Shown here: positions 45,330-53,277 of the stretch, piece by piece
Layout of the letters: each line of letters starts with the position of its first letter
Numbering within the stretch: the first letter of the stretch is position 1
Source: Rhodobium gokarnense
GTDB lineage: Bacteria > Pseudomonadota > Alphaproteobacteria > Rhizobiales > Rhodobiaceae
Assembly (NCBI RefSeq): GCF_025961475.1
Contig: NZ_JAOQNS010000006.1
Span: forward strand, 62,001 to 126,000
DNA length: 64,000 bases
Direction: 5' to 3'
The notes under the pieces: generated by a model
What the model was told of the DNA's origin: nothing
Seen by the model: the letters and a program-made list of their open reading frames with translations, nothing else
Database searches by the model: none
Position numbers and translations under genes: made by a program

Positions 45330-45707
45330 ATGGAACATCTCGGACTGAAAAAGATCAGGTTGAATCTGGCCCGCACCAAGGAACACCCTGGTGGGTCGTC
45401 CCTGCATGGCTACGAGTTCATTGCTCCCCTCGATGATAACGGCCACATCGATCCCGTCGAATGGAAAAAGCAGCGCATGCATTGCCGCGTTCGCCGCTTC
45501 TGGGGCGACGAGGAGGAGGATCTCGGCCATCTGGTCCACCGCCGCGGCGGAACCTGGGCCTTCCACTACGACATCGACGGCGACGAGGACGACGAGGCCG
45601 GCTACAAGTTCGGCGAGCACCCGTTCCGGCCCGGCGAGTACGTCTCCATCCGCGACGAGGACGGCGACCTCTACACTTTCCAGGTCGTCACCGTCGTCGA
45701 CGTCTGA
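45330..45707 (+). CDS. Conserved small acidic protein of unknown function
   Basis: A 125-residue cytosolic protein. It reads MEHLGLKKIRLNLARTKEHP, then HGYEFIAPLDDNGHIDPVEW, RVRRFWGDEEEDLGHLVHRR, WAFHYDIDGDEDDEAGYKFG and PGEYVSIRDEDGDLYTFQVV. Similar proteins are, from memory, common in Hyphomicrobiales as uncharacterised single genes. The acidic DEDDE patch and the late beta-strand pair suggest a small beta-barrel with a metal or protein contact face, but no function can be named. GGGGGAG lies 7 bp before ATG 45330. A long in-frame open stretch upstream is not likely to be used. Confidence 0.7.
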   Translation: MEHLGLKKIRLNLARTKEHPGGSSLHGYEFIAPLDDNGHIDPVEWKKQRMHCRVRRFWGDEEEDLGHLVHRRGGTWAFHYDIDGDEDDEAGYKFGEHPFRPGEYVSIRDEDGDLYTFQVVTVVDV

Positions 45708-45976
45708 GGCCGGCCGGCACCAACCAGGGCGGGCTGCGGCAAGCGGTCACAGGATCGGAAAACCGGTATCCGGCCCGCCGCCATGCAGGCGGCGAGGCCG
45801 CCGATGCGGCGTTGGTCGCAGGCCCGGTAGCCCATCAGGGAAAACCCGGAAAACTCCGCATTTCTGTCGGGGCCGCGGCCGTCCCGCCGTGGTGTATTTG
45901 CGCGCCTTGATTGAGGTATTTCCGAGTACCATCCACCTCTTCTCTCTCGCTCCGCACTGGCTGCCGACCACCGTCA

Positions 45977-45990
45977 TTGACAAAGATCAA
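45977..45990. promoter_or_regulatory. FNR/FixK-type box TTGACAAAGATCAA
   Basis: TTGA-N6-TCAA with 9 of 10 matches to the TTGAT-N4-ATCAA core of FNR/FixK/FnrN sites. It is isolated: the nearest gene start to the right is 421 bp away and the gene to the left ends in the same direction. Activation from such a site would start transcription near 46025. Confidence 0.55.
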
Positions 45991-46024
45991 AGCAACCGCG
46001 GGGCCATTCAGGAAGATGGAGTGG

Positions 46025-46308
46025 ATATCGGGCCGACGTCGACGGGGTAACGCTCGTTCGGTCGGCCGCAAGGTGTGAAGGAGAGAAGACGACAGAACGC
46101 GCGTGGCAGGACAAGGACCGGTCCCCGGTCGAACGCTCCGACAGGCTTTGAAGCGGATGTCCGCTGCCGGTCGAAGCCGATCCCGAGGGTATTGAGGCCG
46201 CCCGCATCGCGATCAAGTCGAAATCCTGAGCTTTTCAAGCTTCCCCCCTTGTGTCGCTCCAATTGAGCAACACACTGCCGCGTCCCTGGTGGGCGCGGCA
46301 TTTTTTTT
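46025..46308 (+). ncRNA. Possible FNR/FixK-controlled small RNA (speculative)
   Basis: The stretch from about 42 bp right of the FNR/FixK-type box to a terminator has no convincing coding sequence. Its 3' part holds a C-rich single-stranded run (CTTCCCCCCTT near 46240) followed by an interrupted hairpin (TGTGT and GCTC pairing with GAGC and ACACA, 46250-46274) and the terminator at 46276-46308. This resembles the 3' end of alphaproteobacterial trans-acting sRNAs that expose C-rich anti-SD loops. The alternative is a long attenuated leader of the downstream TPP-enzyme gene. The 5' end is only inferred from the box. Confidence 0.35.
46276..46308 (+). terminator. Rho-independent terminator upstream of the TPP-enzyme gene
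   Basis: TGCCGCG pairs with CGCGGCA, extended past a bulged T by CCC/GGG around TGGT, then eight T residues. It points rightward and ends 103 bp before the start of the next gene, so it terminates or attenuates something starting in the preceding noncoding region. Confidence 0.85.
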
Positions 46309-46410
46309 GATTTGTCGCCGTTTTCCGCTCCGCCACTTGCGCGCGGGCGCCGCCCCGCGTAAGCCCGGACCATCCCCTCGCGATCCCCTTCCAGTGAGAG
46401 ACCATCGGAC

Positions 46411-48093
46411 ATGAGTGCGAATATGCGGACCGGCGGCGAGCTTGTTGTGGACGCCCTTGTCGCCAACGGCGTCGACCGGGTGTTCTGCGTTCCGGGCGAG
46501 AGCTACCTGGCGGTGCTCGACGCCCTCTACGACACGGAGATCGCCGTCACCGTCTGCCGCCAGGAAGGCGGCGCGGCGATGATGGCCGAGGCCGACGGCA
46601 AGATGACCGGCCGGCCGGGCATCTGCATGGTGACCCGCGGCCCCGGCGCGACCAACGCCGCCTCCGGCGTCCATGTGGCGCGCCAGGATTCCACGCCGAT
46701 GATCCTGCTGGTCGGCCAGATCGCCCGCGACCAGCGCGACCGCGAGGCCTTCCAGGAGGTCGACTACCGCCAGATGTTCGGCGGCATCGCCAAATGGGTG
46801 GCCGAGATCGACCAGGCCGAGCGCGTCCCGGAATATATGGCCCGCGCCTTCACCGTGGCGATGTCCGGCCGTCCCGGCCCAGTCGTGCTCGCCCTGCCGG
46901 AGGACATGCTGCGCGAGCTGGCGCCAGGAAAGACCGTCCCGGCCGCGTGCCCGGTGGAGGTCTCGCCCGGATCGTCTCAGATGGAAGCGGTGGCGGTGAC
47001 GCTGGCAACGGCCGAGCGGCCGATCGTCATTGCCGGCGGCGCGCGCTGGAGCGAGGAAGGCCGCGCGGCGTTGCAGCGCTTTTCCGAACGCTTCGACCTG
47101 CCGGTCGCCTGTTCGTTCCGCCGCCAGCACCTCTTCGACCATACCCACCCGAACTATGCCGGCGACGTCGGCCTCGGCATCAACCCGAAGCTGGCCGAGC
47201 GCATCAAGGGCGCCGACGTGGTCATCCTGATCGGCGGGCGCATGTCGGAAACGCCGAGCCAGGGCTACACGCTCTTCGACGTGCCCATGCCGCACCAGAC
47301 GCTGATCCACATCCATCCGGACGCCGGCGAACTCGGCCGGGTCTACATGCCGGCAATGGCGATCAACGCCAGCCCGGACGCTGCCGCCGGCGCGCTGGAC
47401 AAGCTGGTGCCGCCGGCGGCCCGCGACATCTGGAAGGCGGCGACACGGGCCGCAAACGGCGATTATCTGGAATGGTCGGTCCCGCCGGAAGATATCCCCG
47501 GCGACGTCCAGCTCGGCGCCATTGTCGCAAAACTCCGCGACGAGCTGCCGGCCGATACGATCATCACCAACGGCGCCGGCAACTACGCCACCTGGATCCA
47601 CCGCTTCTGGCGCTTCCGCAAGCTCGGCACCCAACTCGCCCCGACGTCGGGCTCCATGGGCTACGGCGTTCCCGCCGGCGTCGCCGCCAAGCTGCGCTGG
47701 CCGGACCGCACCGTCATCGCCATGGCCGGAGACGGCTGCTTCCAGATGACCGGCCAGGAATTTTCGACCGCCGTCCAGTACGGTGCAGCCCTCATCGTCG
47801 TCGTCGTCGACAACGGCATCTACGGCACCATCCGCATGCACCAGGAGCGGAACTATCCCGGCCGTGTCATCGGCACGGACGTCGGCAACCCGGACTTCGC
47901 GGCCCTCGCAAGGGCCCATGGCGGCCACGGCGAGACGGCGACGAAAACGGAGGAGTTTTTCCCGGCGTTGGATCGCGCGCGTCAAAGCGGCAAGCCCGCG
48001 ATCCTCCACGTCCGCATCGACCCGGAAGCGATCACGCCGGCAACGACCCTCTCGGCGATCAGAGCCGCGGCGAAGAAGGCGAGGGGGGCGTAG
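46411..48093 (+). CDS. Thiamine-pyrophosphate enzyme, acetolactate-synthase-like
   Basis: A 560-residue TPP- and probably FAD-family enzyme. The catalytic glutamate that activates TPP is Glu52 in VCRQEGGAAMMAEADGK, FCVPGESYLAVLDALYD opens the Pyr domain, and the PP domain has MAGDGCFQMTGQEFSTAVQY with VVDNGIYGTIRMHQE, the GDG...N metal-binding motif. The sequence lies in the IlvB/oxalyl-CoA/benzoylformate superfamily, but no regulatory subunit gene (ilvH) follows, so true acetolactate synthase is unlikely. Substrate unknown. It is preceded by a terminator and a noncoding region with an FNR-type box, and followed by a repeat block. Confidence 0.87.
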   Translation: MSANMRTGGELVVDALVANGVDRVFCVPGESYLAVLDALYDTEIAVTVCRQEGGAAMMAEADGKMTGRPGICMVTRGPGATNAASGVHVARQDSTPMILLVGQIARDQRDREAFQEVDYRQMFGGIAKWVAEIDQAERVPEYMARAFTVAMSGRPGPVVLALPEDMLRELAPGKTVPAACPVEVSPGSSQMEAVAVTLATAERPIVIAGGARWSEEGRAALQRFSERFDLPVACSFRRQHLFDHTHPNYAGDVGLGINPKLAERIKGADVVILIGGRMSETPSQGYTLFDVPMPHQTLIHIHPDAGELGRVYMPAMAINASPDAAAGALDKLVPPAARDIWKAATRAANGDYLEWSVPPEDIPGDVQLGAIVAKLRDELPADTIITNGAGNYATWIHRFWRFRKLGTQLAPTSGSMGYGVPAGVAAKLRWPDRTVIAMAGDGCFQMTGQEFSTAVQYGAALIVVVVDNGIYGTIRMHQERNYPGRVIGTDVGNPDFAALARAHGGHGETATKTEEFFPALDRARQSGKPAILHVRIDPEAITPATTLSAIRAAAKKARGA

Positions 48094-48155
48094 GGCTGGC
48101 TGGCGTCAGTGCACCGCGCTGCTCGTTGAAGCCCCGGTCCCACCCCATCCTCGGC

Positions 48156-48320
48156 CGTCACCCCGGATTTAGTCCGGGGCCTATTGCCCCTACCCACGCG
48201 GTATGCCGTCGGTGAAGGTCCTCGGGCTTTGCGCGGGGCACCGTCGTGCGTAGTGCCGCAACGGCATACCGTGTCGAGGTGGGCAATGGATCCCGGCTCA
48301 AGTCCGGGATGACGACTGAG
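48156..48320. repeat. 165-bp palindromic repeat, unit A
   Basis: Begins CGTCACCCCGGATTTAGTCC and ends GTCCGGGATGACGACTGAG; inside, CCTATTGCCCCTACCCACGC with GGTATGCCG pairs with CGGCATACC and GTGGGCAATGG. The whole can fold into one long hairpin. Unit B lies 127 bp further in direct orientation. Confidence 0.8.
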
Positions 48321-48348
48321 TTTTGGGGCGCCGTGAGGCGTCCTCCGC

Positions 48349-48384
48349 CGTCATTGCTGTGCGAGCGCAGCGAAGCAATCCAGA
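48349..48384. repeat. Half of the CGTCATTGC...GCAATCCAG repeat
   Basis: GTCATTGCTGTGCGAGCGCA continues to GCGAAGCAATCCAGAGC. It matches one arm of the 104-bp dispersed unit and is inserted between the two 165-bp palindromes. Confidence 0.55.
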
Positions 48385-48446
48385 GCGGCGTTGCCGATAG
48401 CGTATCGCGTTGCCCGTTGAAACGCCGACCGCGCCACACCCTCCGC

Positions 48447-48612
48447 CGTCACCCCGGCCCCCGAGCCGGGGCCTATTGTCCCTGCCCACGCGGTATGCCG
48501 TCGGTGACGTTCATCGGCCTTTGCGCGGCGCGCCGTTCGTCGCGGAGCCGCGCCGGCATACCGTGTCGAGGCGGGCAATGGGTCCCGGGTCAAGCCCGGG
48601 ATGACGACTGAG
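48447..48612. repeat. 166-bp palindromic repeat, unit B
   Basis: Begins CGTCACCCCGGCCCCCGAGC and ends AGCCCGGGATGACGACTGAG, sharing with unit A the CCTATTGTCCCTGCCCACGC and GGTATGCCGTCGGTGA core and the CGGCATACCGTGTCGAGG arm. Close similarity to unit A suggests recent duplication. Confidence 0.8.
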
Positions 48613-48639
48613 TTTTGGGCTGGCATGTAAGATCATCGA

Positions 48640-49152
48640 GCCCGCAGGGCTCGCAAGGCCGACCGCCCGCCGGCGCCGTAGCGCCGCCCCCGCGGAGGCC
48701 AGCGAGCGTCAGCGAGCGCGCGGCCGCGAGCGCCCCCGAAGCCCCCAGGCTTCGCAAGGGCGACCGCCCGCCGGCGCCGTTGCGCCGCCCCCGCGGAGGC
48801 CAGCGAGCGTCAGCGAGCGCGCGGCCGCGAGCGTCCCCGAAGCCGTCAGGCTTCGCAAGGGCGACCGCCCGCCGGCGCCGTTGCGCCGCCCCCGCGGAGG
48901 CCAGCGAGCGTCAGCGAGCGCTCGGCCGTGAGCGCCCCCGAAGCCGTCAGGCTTCGCAAGCCCGAACGGGCGCCGGCGCCTATGCGCCGCCCCCGCGGAG
49001 GCACGCGCGCAACGCGTCTGCCGTAAGCGAAAACGAGGGCCGCGAGCACCCCCGAAGCCCCCAGGCTTCGCAAGGGCGACCGCCCGCCGGCGCCGTTGCG
49101 CCGCCCCCGCGGAGGCACGCGCGCAGCGCGTCTGCCGTGAGCGCAAACCAGA
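48640..49152. repeat. Five-copy tandem repeat, period 101 bp (last step 114 bp)
   Basis: Anchoring on GACCGCCCGCCGGCGCCG gives copies at 48661, 48762, 48863, 48964 (divergent: CGAACGGGCGCCGGCGCC) and 49078. Each copy has GCAAGGGCGACCGCCC, a GC hairpin, CCGCCCCCGCGGAGGC, then CAGCGAGCGTCAGCGAGCGC and GCCCCCGAAGCC. Copies 4 and 5 carry the variant tail GCACGCGCGCAACGCGTCTG with CCGTAAGCG. The array ends next to the Pat-like stop codon, as the solo copy at 25110 ends next to another. Reading frames within it are low-complexity and not believed. Confidence 0.85.
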
Positions 49153-49168
49153 ACCCTGAGTGAAAAAA

Positions 49169-51901
49169 CTACCCAACCTTCTCCAACTGCGGCACCGGCG
49201 ATGCATCCGCGTCGGGCGTCACTTCCAGCGTCACCTTGGCGATGGAGCGGTCGTCCTCGGAGGTGCGGACGGAAAAGCCGAGCGCCTCGCAGATCGCCAG
49301 CATGCCGCCGTTCTCGTGCAGCACCTCGCCGTTGATGACCTTGATGCCGTCGGCGCGGGCGTATTCGATGATCTGGTTCATCAGCACCCAGCCGAGGCCG
49401 AGGCCCTTCAGGGGCGAGCGGATGAGGACGGCGTATTCGCCCGTGTCGTGGTCGGCGTCGGCGTGCAGGCGGACGACGCCGAGGAGCTGGCCGGTATTGC
49501 CGTCAAGCGCGATGAAGGCCATCGCCCGCGCATAGTCGATCTGGGTCAGCCGGGAAAGGAACGCGTGGGTGAACTCCTTGATCGGCGCGAAGAACCTCAG
49601 CCGCATGTCCTCGTCGGAGACCTCGGCGAAGAAGTCGTCGTAGAGCACCTCGTCTTCGGGGCGGATCGGGCGGAGGAACACCGGACGGCCGTCCTTCAGC
49701 GTGATGTTGCGCTCCCATTCCTGCGGATAGGGCCGGATGGTCAGCCGCGGATGGCCGAGCTTGTGGCGGCTGCGGTCGACCGGACCGATGGCGACGCGCG
49801 CATCGAGCACGACCATGCGGCCGGACTCAATGACGATCGGGTCGAGGTCGAGGTCGCGGATCTCCGGGAAGTCGATGGCGATCTGCGACAGCCGCACCAG
49901 CAGATGGGCGATCGCCTCCGGGTCGATCGCCGCGCTGTGCCGCGAGCCGGCGAGCACATGGGAGATGTCGGCGCGCTGCAGGAGGAGGCGCGCAAGGTTG
50001 AGGTCGAGCGGCGGCAGGTCGACGGCAAGGTCGATGACGCCTTCGGAGACGACGCCGCCGAGGACGATCAGCGGACCGAACACGGGATCGTCGGTGATGC
50101 CGCCGACCAGCTCGTGGGCGTGGCGGGCATCCAGCATCGGCTGGACGACGACGCCGTCGATGCGCTTGTCGGGGTGCTCGGTCGCCATCCGCTCCAGCAT
50201 CTTTTCCGTCGCATCGGCAACGGCGGCGGGCGAGGGCAGGTCGAGCCAGACCCCGTCGACATCGGAATGGAACGGGATGTCGGGAGAGGCGATCTTGATG
50301 GCAAAGCGCCGCGTGCCGGTGGCCAGCCGATGGGCGGCGACCTCGGCCTCCGCGCCGTCGGTGACGACGATCGATTCCATCACCGGGATGCCGTAGGCCG
50401 ACAACAGGATGCGCACCGAGGTCGGGTCGAGCCAGTTGCGCCCGGCGATCAGGCAGCGCTCGATGACGGTGCGGGCGCGCACGGCCGCCGGCGTGAAGCC
50501 AGCCGGCAGGCTCGGCGGCGTGCGCATCAGGAGCTCCTGGCCTTCGGCGTAGCGCACCAGGTGCATGAAGCCGCGCACGGCTTCCGACGGCGTGCGGTAG
50601 CAGGGAATGCCGGCCTCTTCCAGCATTTGCCGCAGCGCCGGGTCCTCGTCGGCGAGCACCACCGTCACCGGCTTCTTCTTCATGCTGGCGCGGCGGGTCT
50701 TCTTGGCCGTCTCGGCAATCGCGGTGACCGTCTCTGCCGTGGAGATGAAGGCGTTCGGCGCAATGACGACGAGGACGCCGTCGGTCTGCTTGTCGGCCAT
50801 CAGCGCGGCGATGGTGTGGGAGAAATGCTCCGGCGGGGCATCGTTGTCGAGCACGAACGGATTGGCATTGGCGGCCGCGGGCCTCAGGAACTTCTTCAGC
50901 TCCTCGCGGCTTTCCGGGCTCGGCTTGGCGATCTGGCCGCCGCCCGCCTGCAAGCGGTCGGAGGCGACATTGGCGAGTGAATGGCCGTTGCCGACGATGG
51001 CAAGGCGCCGGCCGAAGCCGGGCTTGAAGCGGCTGACGGTCTCGGCTGCATCGAACATCTCGTCGAGGTCCCGGACCCTGAGCAGGCCGGCGCGCTGGAA
51101 CGCCGCGTCATAGGCGGCATCGGGGGTGGCGAGACGGGCGCTTTCGGTGAGTACCTCGTCGCGCCGGTGGCCATAGGCGCCCGAGCGCAGCACGATGACC
51201 GGCTTGGAACGCGCCGCGGCGCGCGCCGCCGACATGAAGAGGCCGGGATTGGAGATCGATTCCAGGTGCAGGAGGATCGCCCGCGTCCGGTAGTCGTTGG
51301 CGAACCAGTCGAGCATGTCGCCGACGGAGATGTCCGTCTTCTGGCCGAGCGAGACGACGCCGGAAAAGCCCACATGGTGGGCGGCGCCCCAGGCGAGCAT
51401 GGCGTTGACAACGGCGCCGGAGCGCGAGACGAGGGCGAGGTCGCCGGGCGTCGCGCTGTGTGCGGACAGCGAGACGTCGAGCTTGGCGTGCGGCGAAATG
51501 ATGCCGAGGCTGCCCGGGCCGACGACGCGGATGCCGCAGGCACTGGCCGTCTTGACCATCCTGGCGCGCGTGTCGTGGTCCCAGGCATCGAAGCCGGACG
51601 CCATCAGGACGACGGCCTTCGTGCCCTTGTCGGCAAGGGCTTCCAGGTCGCGCGCCGACGTCTCGGAGCCGGCCAGCAGCACGGCAAGCTCCGGCGCGGC
51701 GGAAAGCCCGTCGATGGTATCGGAACGCGTGAAGCCGTCCGGGATGTCGCCGTCGATGGCGCAGGCAATCCTGTCGCCGGGAAAGCCGGAGGCGGCGATC
51801 CTGTCGAAAAGGATGGACTTGGCCTTGTCGCCGAAGCGGTTGGGGCCGATGACGCCGAGGCTGGCCGGCCGCATCAGGACGTCAAGGTTTCGAACGGTCA
51901 T
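49169..51901 (-). CDS. Pat-like protein: degenerate acyl-CoA synthetase (ADP-forming) fused to GNAT acetyltransferase
   Basis: A 910-residue cytosolic protein. Residues about 1-700 follow the NDP-forming acyl-CoA synthetase plan (ADLALVSRSGAVVNAMLAWG, ATP-grasp part with ERCLIAGRNWLDPTSVRILL). The catalytic His segment, normally SHTGALAG, reads TESARLAT, with Glu253 in place of His, so the ligase is probably dead, as in Salmonella Pat. Residues about 745-895 are a GNAT domain (RPIRPEDEVLYDDFFAEVSD, acetyl-CoA loop SPLKGLGLGWVLM). It should acetylate lysines of other proteins, with the N-terminal part sensing acyl-CoA. The universal stress protein gene lies upstream on the same strand. The long 413-bp leader is gene-free. 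Confidence 0.88.
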   Translation of the reverse strand: MTVRNLDVLMRPASLGVIGPNRFGDKAKSILFDRIAASGFPGDRIACAIDGDIPDGFTRSDTIDGLSAAPELAVLLAGSETSARDLEALADKGTKAVVLMASGFDAWDHDTRARMVKTASACGIRVVGPGSLGIISPHAKLDVSLSAHSATPGDLALVSRSGAVVNAMLAWGAAHHVGFSGVVSLGQKTDISVGDMLDWFANDYRTRAILLHLESISNPGLFMSAARAAARSKPVIVLRSGAYGHRRDEVLTESARLATPDAAYDAAFQRAGLLRVRDLDEMFDAAETVSRFKPGFGRRLAIVGNGHSLANVASDRLQAGGGQIAKPSPESREELKKFLRPAAANANPFVLDNDAPPEHFSHTIAALMADKQTDGVLVVIAPNAFISTAETVTAIAETAKKTRRASMKKKPVTVVLADEDPALRQMLEEAGIPCYRTPSEAVRGFMHLVRYAEGQELLMRTPPSLPAGFTPAAVRARTVIERCLIAGRNWLDPTSVRILLSAYGIPVMESIVVTDGAEAEVAAHRLATGTRRFAIKIASPDIPFHSDVDGVWLDLPSPAAVADATEKMLERMATEHPDKRIDGVVVQPMLDARHAHELVGGITDDPVFGPLIVLGGVVSEGVIDLAVDLPPLDLNLARLLLQRADISHVLAGSRHSAAIDPEAIAHLLVRLSQIAIDFPEIRDLDLDPIVIESGRMVVLDARVAIGPVDRSRHKLGHPRLTIRPYPQEWERNITLKDGRPVFLRPIRPEDEVLYDDFFAEVSDEDMRLRFFAPIKEFTHAFLSRLTQIDYARAMAFIALDGNTGQLLGVVRLHADADHDTGEYAVLIRSPLKGLGLGWVLMNQIIEYARADGIKVINGEVLHENGGMLAICEALGFSVRTSEDDRSIAKVTLEVTPDADASPVPQLEKVG

Positions 51902-52314
51902 GGTGTCACCCGTAAACGTTGTGCGTTACGTGCAACCCTGAACGTTTCGCCCTGCTGGAGTATCTGTTCTGTCCGGGTTTCGGACTCTTTTTTGGGCACC
52001 GAATCACCGATTGCGCGTGAATCCGGGATCGATTCTGCCAGAAAAACGCGCCGCACTCGACGCGTCCGGAGAAAAGCTTTTCGGCTTCAATCATGACAAA
52101 ATCACGATTGCTGAAGGACTATTTCGGGTCTTTCGGCCCGTTGGCAAGCCAATAGACCGTGATCAGCCAAGTATAATCCGTCTACAATCCGCCTAGAAGC
52201 TTGCCTGGAAACGGTTTTTCGTCGCAGGCAACAGTTGCCGCGAAAACGCCCGGGTGCGGGGCACCCGGGCGCGGAATCTGCCGAAAGGGTTAACGGTTTC
52301 GGCCTGGTGCGGCG
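51902..52314. other. Gap between the Pat-like and Usp genes
   Basis: A 413-bp gene-free region. Its left end must hold the Pat-like gene's promoter; the right end contains the Usp terminator. GGCAACAGTTGCC (52226-52238) is an additional short palindrome. No tRNA or small gene is recognised. Confidence 0.4.
52241..52271 (-). terminator. Terminator of the Usp gene
   Basis: CGCCCGGGTGC/GCACCCGGGCG, an 11-bp perfect stem with a 3-nt loop (52247-52271). Read on the minus strand it is followed by TTTTCG, a short T-run, 43 bp after the Usp stop codon. Confidence 0.7.
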
Positions 52315-53142
52315 TCAGTGCGCCATCATCACCGGCACGGTCATCGACTTCAGGATAGAGCGGGTGGCGCCGCCGATGATGAACTCGCGCATCCGGCTGT
52401 GGCCGTAGCCGCCCATGACGACGAGATCGATGGCGTTGTCCGCCACATAGTTGAGCAGCGTGTCGCCGACGCCGGTCGGCGCCATCGGGATGCGGTCGAT
52501 CTCCACCTTGAGGCCGTGCCGGGCGAGATAGAGCGCGATGTCGGCGCCGGCCTCGCCTTCGGAGCGGGAGCCGTTTTCGACGCACACCACGGTGACCTTC
52601 TTGGCCAGTTCCAGCATCGGCAGGGCGGCATGGACGGCGCGGCTCGCCGTGCGGCTGCCGTCCCAGGCGACCATCGCCTTGCGGTCGGCGAAGGTCGGCG
52701 AGGAGACATAGGGCACCAGCAGGAGCGGCACACCGGAATCGAACAGGGCGGCCTCGATCAGCGCCTCGCGCAACGGCTCGGGATGGTCGGCGTCCTCCTG
52801 GCCGATGACGACGAGGTCGGAGAGCCTTGTGCGGGCGAGAAGGCCGCCCCAGGCGCCGTCGCCGATGGTGACGAGGCTGGTCTCGCCGTTGATGTCGCTG
52901 CGCTTGATGGCGTCTTCGAAGCCGGCTGCGGCCTTTTCCGCGCGCTCGCGGGCCTGGCGGATGGAGGCTTCCAGGAAGTCGCCGGGGATCGGCGCGGTGA
53001 CGTAGCCGGGCACCACAGGCTCGACGATGGGCGACAGCCCGGTGACGTGGGCGCCGACGAAGCGTGCGACTTCCACGGCCATCTTCGGAGCCGGTCCGTC
53101 CCGGTTGAGGTCGAGAACGGTGACGATGTCCTTGATTGCCAT
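52315..53142 (-). CDS. Tandem-domain universal stress protein
   Basis: A 275-residue cytosolic protein with two UspA folds. The C-terminal domain has the ATP-binding motif VVMGGYGHSRMREFIIGGAT (G-x2-G-x9-G-S/T type), while the N-terminal domain ends in LVVIGQEDADHPEPLREALI and appears degenerate at that site. KDIVTVLDLNRDG is the first strand. ATG 53142 has a very good SD (GGAGGGAAAA). The neighbouring Pat-like acetyltransferase, in the same direction, recalls mycobacterial Pat, for which a universal stress protein is a known acetylation substrate. The link here is inferred. Confidence 0.85.
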   Translation of the reverse strand: MAIKDIVTVLDLNRDGPAPKMAVEVARFVGAHVTGLSPIVEPVVPGYVTAPIPGDFLEASIRQARERAEKAAAGFEDAIKRSDINGETSLVTIGDGAWGGLLARTRLSDLVVIGQEDADHPEPLREALIEAALFDSGVPLLLVPYVSSPTFADRKAMVAWDGSRTASRAVHAALPMLELAKKVTVVCVENGSRSEGEAGADIALYLARHGLKVEIDRIPMAPTGVGDTLLNYVADNAIDLVVMGGYGHSRMREFIIGGATRSILKSMTVPVMMAH

Positions 53143-53277
53143 TTTTCCCTCCTCGCCAATGATTGGCGACAATTATGGACCAAAACGCTGCGCTTTGCCT
53201 TGACCCGTCTCAAAAACCGGCGCGCGCCATACATGCTTTAAGGCGTTGCGGACGATCGGTAAATCGCCGAACGGCGG

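Noticed and set aside
46411-48093. Acetolactate synthase large subunit (ilvB)
   Set aside because: There is no ilvH partner, and the sequence fits the wider TPP-enzyme superfamily; substrate left open.
48640-49152. CRISPR-like array
   Set aside because: The repeats are about 100 bp and contiguous with no unique spacers and no cas genes, so it is a tandem repeat array.
48615-49163. A 182-codon frame through the tandem repeat array
   Set aside because: It is an Arg/Ala/Pro-rich translation of the 101-bp repeat, present equally in other frames, without start signals or conserved motifs.
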